Source: Rhizobium sp. JAB6
Lineage (GTDB): Bacteria; Pseudomonadota; Alphaproteobacteria; Rhizobiales; Rhizobiaceae
NCBI RefSeq assembly: GCF_003024605.1
Contig: NZ_PYJQ01000010.1
Location: 62,001 to 126,000 of the forward strand
Reading direction: 5' to 3'
DNA length: 64,000 nucleotides
The notes under the pieces are model-generated. The model searched no databases. It was not told where the DNA came from and worked only from the letters and a program-made list of their open reading frames with translations. The position numbers were made by a program, and so were the translations under genes. This document shows, piece after piece, positions 1-10,802 of this stretch. Position 1 is the stretch's first letter; each line of letters opens with the position of its first letter.

Positions 1-1000
1 CGCGCAGGATATAGCCGCGGCTCGTCAGGAAATCATCGGCCTCCGTAGCGCGCTTGCCGTTGCTGTCAGGGAAATGGATCAGCACGAAATTCGCAACCGA
101 CGGCGTCACCTTGAGGCCGAGAGCCTCGAGCGCAGCCGTCACCTTCCCGATCCAGAGCGTGTTATGCGCGACGGCTTTTTCCGTAAAGGCCTGATCGCGA
201 ATGGCAGCCGCTCCCGCGGCGATGGCCGCGCTGTTCAGGTTGAACGGAGCGCGCACGCGGTTGATCGCGTCGACGATATCGACTGGGCCGTACATCCAGC
301 CGATACGAAGTGCGGCAAGGCCATAGACCTTGGAGAAGGTACGGGTCATGACGACGTTCTGATTGGCCGAAACGAGTTCAAGACCCGCCTCGTAGTCGTT
401 GCGGCGGACATATTCGGCATAGGCGGCATCGAGCACGAGAATGACGTGCTTCGGCAGGCTCGCCTGCAGCCGGCGGATCTCGCTGACAGGCACATAAGTG
501 CCGGTCGGATTGGCCGGATTGGCGATGAAGACCATTTTGGTCTTTTCCGTGACGGCGGCGAGGATGGCGTCGACATCGACGGTGCAATCCCTTTCCTTGA
601 CGGTGACGGGCGTCGCGCCGGCGGCCATGATCTGGATCTTGTAGACTAGGAAGCCGTGTTCGGTAATGATGCCTTCATCGCCCGCGCCGAGGTAGGTGTG
701 GCAGAGCAGGCCGAGCAATTCGTCGGAACCGTTGCCGCAGAGGATATTGGCCACATTCAGCCCGTGGACATCGGCGATCGCCTGGCGCAGCTCCTTGGCC
801 TGCCCGTCCGGATAACGCTCGAGATTGCCGGCAGCGCTGCGGAAGGCTTCGATGGCCTTGGGGCTGGCGCCAAGCGGCGTCTCGTTCGAGGAAAGCTTGA
901 ACACGCGCGCAACGCCCGGCGCATGCTCCTTGCCCGGCACATAGGCGGCGATATCGAGAATGCCGGAACGCGGGACGGGCTTGCTCATTTCCATGCTCAT
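1..1000 (-). CDS. hisC: Histidinol-phosphate aminotransferase (HisC family), partial
   Basis: PLP-dependent class I/II aminotransferase converting imidazole-acetol phosphate and glutamate to histidinol phosphate. Some HisC paralogues also act on aromatic keto acids. Readable motifs are GNGSDE near residue 89, NPANPTGT near 161, DAAYAEY near 191 and the PLP Schiff-base lysine in TFSKVYG (Lys224). The ATG at 1000 precedes MSMEMSKP. A downstream in-frame Met (residue 3 or 5) is possible. The gene runs off the left edge, so about 333 codons are visible and the last C-terminal residues are missing. The next upstream gene on the strand is a methyltransferase about 100 bp away, so operon membership is uncertain. 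The family call is firm; which paralogue this is cannot be told here. Confidence 0.9.
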   Translation of the reverse strand, partial: MSMEMSKPVPRSGILDIAAYVPGKEHAPGVARVFKLSSNETPLGASPKAIEAFRSAAGNLERYPDGQAKELRQAIADVHGLNVANILCGNGSDELLGLLCHTYLGAGDEGIITEHGFLVYKIQIMAAGATPVTVKERDCTVDVDAILAAVTEKTKMVFIANPANPTGTYVPVSEIRRLQASLPKHVILVLDAAYAEYVRRNDYEAGLELVSANQNVVMTRTFSKVYGLAALRIGWMYGPVDIVDAINRVRAPFNLNSAAIAAGAAAIRDQAFTEKAVAHNTLWIGKVTAALEALGLKVTPSVANFVLIHFPDSNGKRATEADDFLTSRGYILR

Positions 1001-1101
1001 GGGATCGACCTTGGGAAGGACCGGAAAATTCCGGTTTATAACACCCCGTCGCATTAATGCGGATTGACAAATTTGTCGAGTGTGACGCTACGGCGAAAGC
1101 G

Positions 1102-1845
1102 TTACGCGCCATCGCGCGTCGTCGGTATGCCGCGCGGTGCCAGCACCGGCACGAAGACACGGCGCGAGGCACGGACGGCCACGGGCAGTCCCTGATAGAG
1201 CCGCTTCTGCGCCTCCACGATGATGACGCCGGAAAAAGCCGGCCAAAGGGTGCGGCCGACCCGCTCGAAGGCGCGGCGCAGCCGCAGCACGGTGCGCAGC
1301 TTCGATGGCGGAAAGAACAGTGCCTCCGCGGTCGCGCCGGGCGTGAAATTGGTTTCGCGCAGCAGCGAGGTGAGCTGGCCGCGCGAATAGGGCCGGCCGG
1401 AGCCGAATGGCGTATGCTCCATGCGCGCCCATACGCCGGTACGGTTCGGCACGACGATGACCAGCCGACCGCCGGGCGCCAGAACGCGCCAAAGCTCCTT
1501 CAGAGTCTCGCGCGGACTTTCAGCGAATTCCAGCGAATGCACCATCAGCACGCGGTCGATCGAACTGTCGGGCAGCGGCAGTTCTTCATCGAAGATCAGG
1601 GCTGTCGCCGAAGCCGAGCCCATAGGCCAGTTCACCGCACCCTGTCCCGCCGGCATGAAGGCGAAGGTGCGTTCGGTATCGGCACGAAAACGGTCGAGAT
1701 AAGGAACGGCATAGCCAAGGCCGACAAGCCGCTCCTCCGGCATGCGCGCCCAGATGGAAGAAAGCGCCATGGCGATAGATTGCTCCGCCAAACGACCAAG
1801 CTCGGAATGATAAAACTGGCGAAGATCGACGATATCGGTATGCAT
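1102..1845 (-). CDS. Class I SAM-dependent methyltransferase
   Basis: A 247-residue Methyltransf_11-type protein. The sequence shows a Rossmann-like motif [11 protein letters not shown] at about residues 40-50, an acidic post-II region ([17 protein letters not shown], about 91-107) and the [13 protein letters not shown] strand typical of motif III at about 122-134. The frame stays open to 1908, but ATG 1845 ([12 protein letters not shown]) is the plausible start because the extra 21 residues are low quality and run into the divergent promoter. It is divergent from gloB with a 90-bp gap, a pairing I associate with rhizobia. The substrate is unknown. The first glycine motif is degenerate (GLGYA instead of GxGxG), so small-molecule specificity cannot be inferred. 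Confidence 0.8.
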   Translation of the reverse strand: MHTDIVDLRQFYHSELGRLAEQSIAMALSSIWARMPEERLVGLGYAVPYLDRFRADTERTFAFMPAGQGAVNWPMGSASATALIFDEELPLPDSSIDRVLMVHSLEFAESPRETLKELWRVLAPGGRLVIVVPNRTGVWARMEHTPFGSGRPYSRGQLTSLLRETNFTPGATAEALFFPPSKLRTVLRLRRAFERVGRTLWPAFSGVIIVEAQKRLYQGLPVAVRASRRVFVPVLAPRGIPTTRDGA

Positions 1846-1934
1846 CGAAACAAATGTTATCAGCCGAACGTTGGACTTCAAGGCCGAACGGCTTACATTC
1901 TCTACCAACGGAAAAGATGAGGATGATTTCGGTC

Positions 1935-2705
1935 ATGAAACCATTGGAATTAGAGATATTTATCTGCCGTTCCGACAATTACGGCGTCTTGGTCCATGAT
2001 CCCGAAACCGGATCGACGGCATCGATCGACGCTCCGGAAGCGGATGCGATCCTGAAGGCGGCCGATCGTCGCGGCTGGACCATCAGCCATATCCTGACCA
2101 CGCATCATCACACCGATCATGTCGAGGGCAATCTGGCACTGAAGGAGCAGTTCGGCTTGGAGATCATCGGCCCGATCAACGAGGCCGTCGCCATTCCGGG
2201 CCTCGATCGCGCCGTCGGCGATGGCGATACGTTCGAATTTGCCGGCCATACCGTCAATGTCATCGAAACGCCCGGCCACACGGCCGGACACGTCTGCTAT
2301 CACTTTGCCGACGACAAGCTGCTCTTTGCCGCCGACACGCTGTTTGCGCTCGGTTGCGGCCGCCTGTTCGAACGGCCGGCACTGGATATGTGGGCCTCCC
2401 TGCAGAAACTTGCGGTCCTGCCGGACGAAACGGCCGTCTATTTCGGCCATGAATATACGCTCTCCAACGCCCGCTTCGCGCTAACCATCGACCCGGACAA
2501 CGAACGGCTGAAGGCACGCGCCGCGGATATCGAGGCGTTGCGGGCGCAAGGCAAGTTCACTATCCCGACTACTCTGGCGCTGGAAAAGGAAACGAACCCC
2601 TTCCTGCGCGCCGCCGATCCGGCGATCCGCCGCCACCTGCTGATGGAAAGCCGCAGCAACGAAGAAGTCTTCACCGAGATCCGCAAGCGCAAGGACAATT
2701 TCTGA
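1935..2705 (+). CDS. gloB: Hydroxyacylglutathione hydrolase (glyoxalase II)
   Basis: Metallo-beta-lactamase-fold thiolesterase that splits S-D-lactoylglutathione to D-lactate and glutathione in methylglyoxal detoxification, in the cytosol. The binuclear metal motif THHHTDH is at residues 56-62 of the 256-residue protein. TPGHTAGH, the following aspartate (FAADTLF) and GHEYT supply further ligands. The start was set at ATG 1935 (MKPLELEIF), the usual family N-terminus; an ATG at 1923 in the same frame is an alternative. The stop codon overlaps the start of the cupin gene by one base (TGATG), which implies translational coupling. Confidence 0.93.
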   Translation: MKPLELEIFICRSDNYGVLVHDPETGSTASIDAPEADAILKAADRRGWTISHILTTHHHTDHVEGNLALKEQFGLEIIGPINEAVAIPGLDRAVGDGDTFEFAGHTVNVIETPGHTAGHVCYHFADDKLLFAADTLFALGCGRLFERPALDMWASLQKLAVLPDETAVYFGHEYTLSNARFALTIDPDNERLKARAADIEALRAQGKFTIPTTLALEKETNPFLRAADPAIRRHLLMESRSNEEVFTEIRKRKDNF

Positions 2706-3130
2706 TGCGGGCAAAGGAGATCATCGAAACGCTTTCCATGCAGCGGCATCCGGAAGGCGGCTGGTATGTGCAGACGTTTCGCGACGAGAACGGCGGCGCG
2801 CGCGGCCATTCCACGGCGATTTATTATCTGCTGGAAGCGGGCGAACGCTCGCATTGGCACCGGGTGCACGACGCCGCCGAGGTCTGGCACTTTTATGCCG
2901 GGGCGCCGCTTGCTCTCCATCGTTCCGCCGATGGCAAGACCAGTGAAAAGCTCGTACTGGGCGTCGATCTGGCAAAGGGCGAGCGTCCGCAGGCCATCAT
3001 CCCGGCCAACTGGTGGCAATCGGCCGAAAGCCTCGGGCAATTCACGCTTGTCGGCTGTACGGTCGCACCCGGCTTCGAATTTTCAAGCTTCGAGATGGCG
3101 CCGCCGGACTGGAAGCCTGCTTCAGGCTGA
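2705..3130 (+). CDS. Cupin_5 / DUF985 family protein
   Basis: A 141-residue protein of the DUF985 cupin family, of unknown biochemical role. Recognisable features are the N-terminal RHPEGGWYVQTFRD, the histidine pair SHWHRVHDAAEVWHFYAGAP (about residues 50-68) and the central PANWWQSAE, all characteristic of the single-domain beta barrel. It overlaps gloB by one base, so the two are probably co-translated. This hints at a link with glutathione or carbonyl detoxification, but that is inference from position only. Confidence 0.85.
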   Translation: MRAKEIIETLSMQRHPEGGWYVQTFRDENGGARGHSTAIYYLLEAGERSHWHRVHDAAEVWHFYAGAPLALHRSADGKTSEKLVLGVDLAKGERPQAIIPANWWQSAESLGQFTLVGCTVAPGFEFSSFEMAPPDWKPASG

Positions 3131-3247
3131 ACCTTCTTTTACCTTTCATTGACATCACGCAGGGTGCGGCCAGACGGTGCGCAGCGACAGCCTTGAAAAA
3201 GCGACGCGCTGTGTCAGCTTTACACGGGGAAAGTGAAAATTGATTGA

Positions 3248-4423
<1,176 letters not shown>

Positions 4424-4444
4424 GCGGCAATGACCGTGGTGGAA

Positions 4445-5344
4445 CTACTCCGCCGCTTCCGCCTGCGTCCCTACGGCATCGTCCCGGCGCAGGATCATGC
4501 GATGGGCGGCCAGCACCGCCCCTCCCGTCACGAGGAGGCAAGCGAGTGCAATGCCCCAGCTCGGCTCGGCAAAGCCGAACAGCGTCAGGATCAGCGTCGA
4601 GAGTAGAGGCGCGGCATAGCTCGCCGCGCCAAGGATCTGGATATCGCCGTTCTTGACGCCATAATCCCAGGCATAAAAGGCAGCGCCGACCGGAAAAAGG
4701 CCGAGGCCGAGCACGGCGATCCATTGGGCCACGCTCTCCGGCCAGATCGTTTCCTCCAGGCCAAGGTGGCAGAAAAAGGAGAGAATCGATGTCACGAGGC
4801 AGAAGATGGTAACGACATCGGTGGAAACGGCCTCGAAGCGGCGCGTGATCAGCGAATAGCCGGACCAGGTAAAGGCGCAAAGGAATGCCGCGCCATAGCC
4901 GACGGCATAGGCACCCTCGAAATGAAAGCCGTTGCGGCCGATGATCAGAACCGTGCCCGCAAGTCCCATCAGGGCGCCGAGAATATGATACCATCGCAGC
5001 CGCTCGCCGGGTAGCAGCGCCGAACCCACGACGATCAGCAGCGGCCAGAGATAGGCGATGAGGCCCGCCTCCACCGCAGGCGCGTGGCGCAATGCCGTGA
5101 AATAGAGGAAGTGATAGCCGAATAGCCCGGCAATGCCTGTTATCCAGACCTTGGCAGGCTGGCGCAGCAGCTGCAGCCGCTCCGGCTTCAGCAGAAGAAC
5201 GATGATGCCTGGAATGCTGCCGATCGCAAAGCAGACGGCAAGCAGCTGGAAGGGCGGCATCTTGCCGGAGGCGACGGTCAAAAGCGCCAGAAACGACCAC
5301 ATCAAAATGGCTGAAAAGCCTATCAACGTCGCGCGGAATTTCAT
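4445..5344 (-). CDS. DMT-superfamily exporter (EamA, YddG-like)
   Basis: A 299-residue inner-membrane protein with about ten hydrophobic segments arranged as two EamA repeats. WSFLALLTVASGKMPPFQLLAVCF at the N-terminus and the middle ALRHAPAVEAGLIAYLWPLLIVV and WSGYSLITRRF segments resemble the aromatic amino-acid exporter YddG. It probably exports amino acids or related metabolites; the substrate is inferred. Its stop lies 21 bp from the stop of the convergent esterase gene. A partial copy of a dispersed repeat lies about 40 bp upstream of its start. Confidence 0.85.
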   Translation of the reverse strand: MKFRATLIGFSAILMWSFLALLTVASGKMPPFQLLAVCFAIGSIPGIIVLLLKPERLQLLRQPAKVWITGIAGLFGYHFLYFTALRHAPAVEAGLIAYLWPLLIVVGSALLPGERLRWYHILGALMGLAGTVLIIGRNGFHFEGAYAVGYGAAFLCAFTWSGYSLITRRFEAVSTDVVTIFCLVTSILSFFCHLGLEETIWPESVAQWIAVLGLGLFPVGAAFYAWDYGVKNGDIQILGAASYAAPLLSTLILTLFGFAEPSWGIALACLLVTGGAVLAAHRMILRRDDAVGTQAEAAE

Positions 5345-5383
5345 CCCTGCCCCCAGCCCGTTGCCGCGGACGCCCCGAGCCCG

Positions 5384-5440
5384 CTAAAGCAATTCACAAA
5401 AATGCATAGCCATTTCCACCGGAAATTGCGTAGAAACAAC
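5384..5440. repeat. Dispersed Rhizobium repeat, partial copy A
   Basis: Begins CTAAAGCAATTC and continues AATGCATAGC ... GGAAATTGCGTAGAAACAA, matching the first half of the fuller copies at 10697-10802 and 21744-21846. It lies in the 136-bp gap upstream of the exporter gene, in the same orientation relative to that gene as the other copies. Confidence 0.7.
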
Positions 5441-5480
5441 GGCGGGAATCGTCAAGCGTTTCCGTAACACGGCACCCGGC

Positions 5481-6257
5481 CTAGCTGCCATATTTTACCG
5501 CCGTAATCGTCACCGTTCCATATTGTGTCGGGATACGGACGTAAACAGGAGCGTAGACATTCATGGTGTCCGCTTTGGCAAACCAGATCTCCATATTGTC
5601 GCTCTTGGCAAGATAGAGATAGTCCTTGCGGGTGCTCTTGTAGCCGCTTTTCGGCGTGAAGCGCACGCCGCAGGCAATGGTCTTGCCCTTGAAACCCTCC
5701 GTCGAGAAGGGGTGCGATCCCTTCGGCGACAGCTTCAGATCCATCCGCATCTCGCCGTCGAAGACGGCCAGCGTCTGATTGCAGAGATTGAGGCTGGGCG
5801 TGATCGGAAAGATCATGCCCGATATCGGATCGAGCACGGACTTCAGATCGCCTTCCGTGATGGGAATCCAGGTGTCCGGTCGTTTCGGCTCGGGCGTGAT
5901 CGTGTTCGACGTCACGTTGCCGTTGGCATAGGCGACATCATAGGTGCGCTCTTTCTTCCCGCTCTTGTAGAAGAGCGTGTAATGGGTCGCCTGCAGCTTG
6001 CTGTCGTTGACGATGCCGGTCACATCGGTCTTCGCGTCGATCGAGGTGACGAGATCCGCAAGGCCTGCCGACGTGATGTCGCCGCGAATGGTGAACTGCT
6101 TGCCGGTGACCTCGGTCTTGAAATCCGCCCTGGCGATCGGCAGGCCGGCCAGCGAAACGCGATAGCGCGTTTCATGCCGCAGCACATCGGCCAGTGCCAT
6201 CGACGGCATCGACACAACGATCGCTGAAATGAGAAGCCATTTCCGAATTTGAACCAT
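5481..6257 (-). CDS. Exported DUF3108-domain protein
   Basis: A 258-residue protein with a clear signal peptide ([23 protein letters not shown], residues 1-23), then a beta-rich domain with the DUF3108 pattern ([19 protein letters not shown] ... [12 protein letters not shown]). It probably acts in the periplasm or cell envelope, and its function is unknown. The frame can begin at a TTG at 6272, but ATG 6257 gives a normal signal sequence and is preferred. It is divergent from rpmB across a 237-bp region holding the rpmB promoter. Confidence 0.8.
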   Translation of the reverse strand: MVQIRKWLLISAIVVSMPSMALADVLRHETRYRVSLAGLPIARADFKTEVTGKQFTIRGDITSAGLADLVTSIDAKTDVTGIVNDSKLQATHYTLFYKSGKKERTYDVAYANGNVTSNTITPEPKRPDTWIPITEGDLKSVLDPISGMIFPITPSLNLCNQTLAVFDGEMRMDLKLSPKGSHPFSTEGFKGKTIACGVRFTPKSGYKSTRKDYLYLAKSDNMEIWFAKADTMNVYAPVYVRIPTQYGTVTITAVKYGS

Positions 6258-6370
6258 GATCAGGGCCTTCAACGAGGGTCAGGCTGGATATATAGTTGCT
6301 TTGCTTGCCTGCTGCGAGCGTCAGACAACAGCAGCTTTTTGACGGAATTGCGGGAAAACACAAGGTTTGG

Positions 6371-6399
6371 CTTGACGCGGCCGGCCTCTCTGACTATAG
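6371..6399 (+). promoter_or_regulatory. Housekeeping promoter of rpmB
   Basis: CTTGAC at 6371-6376 and CTATAG at 6394-6399 with a 17-bp spacer match the alphaproteobacterial sigma-70 consensus closely. Transcription would start near 6406, giving a leader of about 90 nt before the rpmB ATG. Confidence 0.75.
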
Positions 6400-6494
6400 A
6401 ACCGCAACTTTCCAATTATGGCCTGTTGGATTGCGCGCCGGGTTTTGCCCGGGATGTCTATCCGATGGCCGAGAAAAACAAAAGTAGGTGTACC

Positions 6495-6794
6495 ATGTCC
6501 CGCATGTGCGAATTGACCGGCAAGGCCGTCCTCGTGGGCAACAATGTCAGCCACGCCAACAACAAGACCAAGCGTCGGTTCCTGCCGAACCTCTGCCAGG
6601 TCACGCTGATCTCCGACGTTCTCGGCCAGCGCTACCGTCTGCGCGTTTCCGCTGCAGCGCTCCGCTCGGTCGAGCATCGCGGTGGTCTGGACGCTTTCCT
6701 CCTGAAGGCAAGCGAAAACGAACTCAGCATGCGCGCTCGCCTCCTGCGTCGCCAGATCGTCAAGAAGTCTGCTGAAGCTGCAGTCGCCGCTTAA
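6495..6794 (+). CDS. rpmB: 50S ribosomal protein L28
   Basis: A 99-residue L28. The N-terminus [33 protein letters not shown] is the family signature, and the C-terminal half carries the alphaproteobacterial [22 protein letters not shown]. The start was fixed at ATG 6495 from the homologous N-terminus; the open frame extends upstream to 6249 but is not coding there. The gene has its own promoter at 6371-6399 and a terminator just downstream, so it is probably monocistronic. Confidence 0.97.
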   Translation: MSRMCELTGKAVLVGNNVSHANNKTKRRFLPNLCQVTLISDVLGQRYRLRVSAAALRSVEHRGGLDAFLLKASENELSMRARLLRRQIVKKSAEAAVAA

Positions 6795-6832
6795 TCGGCA
6801 CCTGCGCTTCGCAATTTTCATACGGGTTAAGA

Positions 6833-6866
6833 GGCTTGCACGGATGATATCCGGACAGGCCTTTTT
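6833..6866 (+). terminator. Intrinsic terminator after rpmB
   Basis: The outer stem GGCTTG (6833-6838) pairs with CAGGCC (6856-6861) with one G-U pair. The inner stem CGGA (6841-6844) pairs with TCCG (6850-6853), and a run of five T follows. It also shows that the frame opening at 6844 is not the start of the next gene. Confidence 0.75.
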
Positions 6867-6884
6867 CCATGCCCGGCTTCCCTC

Positions 6885-6913
6885 AACTGGTGGCATCACC
6901 CAGGATAAAAAAA
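6885..6913 (+). promoter_or_regulatory. Leader hairpin occluding the ribosome site of the YhhQ-type gene
   Basis: CTGG pairs with CCAG (with TG/CA extending the stem around a short loop), and this places the Shine-Dalgarno-like AGGA at the hairpin base, followed by GATAAAAAAATG. The A-rich tail after a hairpin recalls type I preQ1 riboswitches, but their conserved loop sequence is not evident, so this is only a candidate control element. Confidence 0.25.
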
Positions 6914-7548
6914 TGCTGACGGCACGCTATACCCTAATCTACGTTCTGCTGATGACGCTGGTCGTCGTCGCTTCCAACATTCTCGTGCAGTATCCGCTGC
7001 AGGCGACACTCGCCGGCATCAATCTCGCGGATATCCTTACCTGGGGCGCCTTCACCTATCCGGTCGCCTTCCTCATTACCGATCTGACCAACCGCCAGTT
7101 CGGCCCCAAGGCCGCGCGCAAGGTCGTTTTCGCAGGCTTCGTCGTCGGCGTCGCGCTGTCGTTCTATACGGCACAGCCGCGCATCGCGATCGCCTCCGGC
7201 TCGGCCTATCTCGCAGGCCAACTTCTCGATATCTCGGTCTTCAACCGCCTTCGCCGCATGGCCTGGTGGCGCGCACCGCTATTCGGTTCGCTCATCGGCT
7301 CGATGCTGGACACGCTGATTTTCTTCTCCTTCGCCTTCGCGCCCTTCTTCGTCTTCTTCGGGCCGAACGAACCTTTCGCGATCGAATGGGCGCCTATCCT
7401 CGGTGCCTTCGCCATCTCGGCGCCGCGCTGGATTTCCTGGGCGATCGGCGATTTCACGGTCAAGGTAACCGTCGGTCTCGTCATGTTGCTGCCTTACGGC
7501 GCGCTGATGAACATGCTGAAGCCGATGTCGCAGGCTCCAACCGCCTGA
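6913..7548 (+). CDS. Queuosine precursor transporter (YhhQ/VUT family, DUF165)
   Basis: A 211-residue inner-membrane protein with about six hydrophobic segments. Family hallmarks are the early ASNILVQYPL, WGAFTYPVAFLITDLTNRQFGPKAARKVVFAGF and the late SAPRWISWAIGDFTVKVTVGLVMLLPYGAL. YhhQ-type carriers import queuosine precursors for tRNA modification. The start was set at ATG 6913 because the upstream part of the frame overlaps the rpmB terminator. The ribosome site AGGA lies in the 3' arm of a small hairpin just before the start, so translation may be modulated (see findings). Confidence 0.88.
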   Translation: MLTARYTLIYVLLMTLVVVASNILVQYPLQATLAGINLADILTWGAFTYPVAFLITDLTNRQFGPKAARKVVFAGFVVGVALSFYTAQPRIAIASGSAYLAGQLLDISVFNRLRRMAWWRAPLFGSLIGSMLDTLIFFSFAFAPFFVFFGPNEPFAIEWAPILGAFAISAPRWISWAIGDFTVKVTVGLVMLLPYGALMNMLKPMSQAPTA

Positions 7549-7668
7549 GCGGCCGACCGTCGGCGCGGATCGCTGCCGATTCGCGCCATGCGGGGGCATT
7601 AGCCCAATCGGGAAGACTGCGCGGGTCTTTGTAAGGCCGGTGTAGGAAGCCAGTCAGCCGCCCCGCTT

Positions 7669-8739
7669 CTATTTCTGACTGACGACACTTTCATCGTGCA
7701 GGCGAAATTCGAGCATCAGGCTGCGCTGCAGGATCGAATGATTGTCGTCCGAGATCAGAATGACATGCAGGGAGCCGTCGGCGGCCCTGAAGACGTCGAT
7801 ACCTTCCATATTGTCGATCTGCGCCGTGGATCCAGCCTCGAAGATAACGTCGCCATCCACGACCGCGCCCGGCTTGATATCCGCGCCGGCGATCCGGCGG
7901 ATGCGGACGCCGAGACCATGCATCAGCCCGAAGCGCCGCTCCAGCAGCAATAGGTCTCCATCCGGCAGAAAGACGCCATCGCTGACGCTGAAGCCGGCGT
8001 GGCGCCGCACCGTGAAGCGGCCATTCAATGGTCCATCCAGAATGGCGGCAAGCATATCGCCCTGATCGTCCAGGCTGTCTTCGGTGACGAGAACGGCACT
8101 GCCGGCAAGCGGGCTCGACTGCGGCGCGATCATCAGCGCTTCGAGGCTGTGATTGGCCCGCAGCTGCAATCGCGGAATGGGAAGGGGCAAGCTCCCGTCA
8201 GGCGGAGAAATTTCGAAACCCGGGTCGGGATAGGCATCGACGCGATGATATTGCTCGTAGCTGACGAGGACATGATCTCCGCGCAGCGCCAGCCCTTCCG
8301 CATCCATATCCCCTTTGCCCGCATCCGTGCCGCCATGACGGTCGATCATCGGCGTGATGCGAGCGTCGCCGACACCCTTCAGGCGGCCCTCATCGTCTCG
8401 CTCGATGATTCCAGTCATCCAGTGTCCAGTATCCAGCACGGCAATGAAATGCCGCTGATCGGGACGCAAGCGAAGAGCCGAGATGGCGCCGAGAAACACA
8501 TTGTTCGAGCTGAGTTCAAGGCCACCGACAAATTCCAGCGCGCCGAACCGTGTTTCATTCGAACCAGGCTTGAAGGTGGAAATCACCGTGGCGCTTATCT
8601 CCGCCGGACCGCCTTCCTCGCCCTTGTCGCCTGAGCTGCAGCCGGCAAGCAGCGCTGCGAGAACTGCGGCCAACAAGGTGCGCCACGGCCGCGGCAGATC
8701 ACGGCCAGAGAGTACAGCCCCTTCCGGCAGAAAAGGCAC
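7669..8739 (-). CDS. Lipoprotein, esterase-like activity of phytase family
   Basis: A 356-residue envelope lipoprotein. The lipobox LLAGC places the acylated cysteine at residue 34 after a hydrophobic stretch. The mature part shows the PF13449-like pattern: EFVGGLELSSNNVFLGAISALRL, FIAVLDTGHWMTG, DAEGLALRGDHVLVSYEQYHRV, SLEALMIAP and the closing DNMEGIDVFRAADGSLHVILISDDNHSILQRSLMLEFRL. The members form a beta-propeller; the enzymatic role is unproven. It follows cobT on the same strand with a 38-bp gap, a neighbourhood I recall from rhizobia, which suggests co-transcription without proving a cobalamin role. Confidence 0.8.
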   Translation of the reverse strand: MPFLPEGAVLSGRDLPRPWRTLLAAVLAALLAGCSSGDKGEEGGPAEISATVISTFKPGSNETRFGALEFVGGLELSSNNVFLGAISALRLRPDQRHFIAVLDTGHWMTGIIERDDEGRLKGVGDARITPMIDRHGGTDAGKGDMDAEGLALRGDHVLVSYEQYHRVDAYPDPGFEISPPDGSLPLPIPRLQLRANHSLEALMIAPQSSPLAGSAVLVTEDSLDDQGDMLAAILDGPLNGRFTVRRHAGFSVSDGVFLPDGDLLLLERRFGLMHGLGVRIRRIAGADIKPGAVVDGDVIFEAGSTAQIDNMEGIDVFRAADGSLHVILISDDNHSILQRSLMLEFRLHDESVVSQK

Positions 8740-8777
8740 CGGCCTTGTGGCCGATGCCGAAAAACAACGCAGCGGGC

Positions 8778-10679
8778 TCAGCTGGCGCGGCGCATGCGCG
8801 AGCGCGGCATGCTGGTCTGATCTTCGAACAGCGAGGCAAGCTGCTCCGTCATCGCGCCTGCAAGCTCGTCGGCATCGACAATGGTGACGGCGCGGCGGTA
8901 GTAGCGCGTCACGTCATGACCGATACCGATTGCCAGCAGTTCCACCGGCGAACGCGTCTCGATCTGGTCGATCACGGCGCGCAGATGCCGCTCCAGATAA
9001 TTGCCCGGATTGACCGACAGCGTGGAGTCGTCGACCGGTGCACCGTCCGAGATCATCATCAGGATACGGCGCTGCTCGCGGCGGCCGAGCAGGCGGTTAT
9101 GCGCCCAGATCAAGGCCTCGCCGTCGATATTCTCCTTGAGCAGGCCTTCGCGCATCATCAGCCCGAGGTTGCTGCGAGACCGTCTATAGGGCTCGTCGGC
9201 AGATTTGTAGATGATGTGGCGCAGATCGTTCAGCCGGCCCGGCGTCTGCGGCTTGCCGCTCGCGAGCCACTTTTCACGCGCCTGACCGCCCTTCCACGCT
9301 TTGGTGGTGAAGCCAAGGATTTCGACCTTCACGCCGCAACGCTCCAGCGTGCGGGCCAGGATGTCGGCGCAGGAAGCTGCCACCGTGATCGGCCGTCCGC
9401 GCATCGAGCCGGAATTGTCGATCAGCAGCGTCACCACCGTATCGCGGAACTGCGTATCGCGCTCCATCTTGAAGGACAGCGCCTGCATCGGGTCGATGAT
9501 CAGGCGCGGCAGGCGGGCCGGATCGAGATACCCCTCTTCCAGATCGAAGTCCCAGGAACGGTTCTGCTGCGCCATCAGGCGACGCTGCAGACGGTTGGCA
9601 AGCCGGCCGACGGCACCCTGCAGATGCGCAAGCTGCTTGTCGAGGAAGGCACGCAGGCGCTCGAGCTCGGCTACGTCGCACAGTTCCTGTGCCGTGGTGG
9701 TCTCGTCGAACTCCTCGGTATAGACGTGGTAGTCGACCTTCTCGTTGAAGTCGGCAAAGGGCGTGTTCGGACGGCGGGTTTCGCCCGGCGTTTCCGAATC
9801 TTCCTCCCCCTCTTCGCTCATGTCGTCGTCGGAGATCTCGCCGCCGTCTTCGGTCGCACCGTCTTCCATCTGCTCGTCGGAAGCTTCGCTATCCTCCGCG
9901 GGCGCGGCATCGGCGCCCTCGTCTTCCTTGACCTCGTCGTTATCCTGGTCCTCGCCGCTCGGCTTGTCCTCTTCGCTCTGCTGATCCTCGCTGTCGGGCT
10001 CCGACTGCTCGTCGCCATATTCTTCGGCCATCTCCATGGCCGTCAGCATGTTGCGGACGATACGGGCGAAGCTCTGCTGGTCGTTGATGGACGACAGCAG
10101 GTTATCGAGCTCGCCGCCAGTCTTTTCCTCGATGAAGGGACGCCAGAGATCGAGCACCTTGCCGGCGGTTTCCGGCGGCTTCTGACCGGTTAGCTTCTCG
10201 CGCACGATCATGGCCATGGCCTCACCGATCGGCGCATCCTCGCGCCGCTCGATGCCGGAAAAATTCGCCTTGGCGTATTTTTCCGTATTCATCGAATTGA
10301 GGTTGGCGGCGACGCCGCTCATGCGCAGCGAGCCGATCGATTCGACACGGGCCTGTTCGACGGCATCGAAGATGCTGCGGGCATCCGCACCCTGGGGTGC
10401 CATGACGGCATGGACACGTGCATCATGACAGGCAAGCCGCAGGGCCATCGAATCGCCGAGGCCGCGGGTCACCGCGAGCTCATGGGCCGTCGGCCGTTTC
10501 GAAAGCTCCGGCAAGCGGATGCGCTCGCCGGTCATACCCGGGCGTTCGTTGGCAAAGGCCACCTCGACCTCGGCATCACCGGCGATCGAGCGGACGCAGC
10601 CGGTGATCGCCCGGCGCAACGGCTCCATGTCCACCGGTGCACCCGGCTTCGCTTTGGAATTATCTCCGCGACCTGACAT
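8778..10679 (-). CDS. cobT: Aerobic cobaltochelatase subunit CobT
   Basis: A 633-residue subunit of the CobNST complex, which inserts cobalt into hydrogenobyrinic acid a,c-diamide in the aerobic vitamin B12 pathway. It has an N-terminal CobT domain (about 20-210), a very acidic central linker rich in Glu/Asp/Ser (about 215-320) and a C-terminal von Willebrand A domain with the MIDAS motif DNSGSM starting at Asp421, plus later [13 protein letters not shown]. Length and domain order fit the family. It lies directly downstream of cobS on the same strand, but the 119-bp gap is almost entirely a dispersed repeat element, which may alter co-transcription. Confidence 0.96.
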   Translation of the reverse strand: MSGRGDNSKAKPGAPVDMEPLRRAITGCVRSIAGDAEVEVAFANERPGMTGERIRLPELSKRPTAHELAVTRGLGDSMALRLACHDARVHAVMAPQGADARSIFDAVEQARVESIGSLRMSGVAANLNSMNTEKYAKANFSGIERREDAPIGEAMAMIVREKLTGQKPPETAGKVLDLWRPFIEEKTGGELDNLLSSINDQQSFARIVRNMLTAMEMAEEYGDEQSEPDSEDQQSEEDKPSGEDQDNDEVKEDEGADAAPAEDSEASDEQMEDGATEDGGEISDDDMSEEGEEDSETPGETRRPNTPFADFNEKVDYHVYTEEFDETTTAQELCDVAELERLRAFLDKQLAHLQGAVGRLANRLQRRLMAQQNRSWDFDLEEGYLDPARLPRLIIDPMQALSFKMERDTQFRDTVVTLLIDNSGSMRGRPITVAASCADILARTLERCGVKVEILGFTTKAWKGGQAREKWLASGKPQTPGRLNDLRHIIYKSADEPYRRSRSNLGLMMREGLLKENIDGEALIWAHNRLLGRREQRRILMMISDGAPVDDSTLSVNPGNYLERHLRAVIDQIETRSPVELLAIGIGHDVTRYYRRAVTIVDADELAGAMTEQLASLFEDQTSMPRSRMRRAS

Positions 10680-10696
10680 GATGTATCGGCTTTTCC

Positions 10697-10802
10697 CTAA
10701 AGCAATTCGAGGAAAAATGCATAGCAGTTTTCTATCCGGAATTGCGTCAAAACAAAAAGATAGAACGTTTTCGCGATTCGAAGAAAAGCGGAAATGTTCT
10801 AG
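10697..10802. repeat. Dispersed Rhizobium repeat, full copy B
   Basis: About 106 bp from CTAAAGCAATTCGAGG to GTTCTAG, including the shared blocks TCCGGAATTGC and AAAACAAAAAGA. It fills the cobS-cobT gap, and its terminal CTAG supplies the cobS stop codon (TAG on the minus strand, 10799-10801). See copies A, C and D. Confidence 0.8.
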
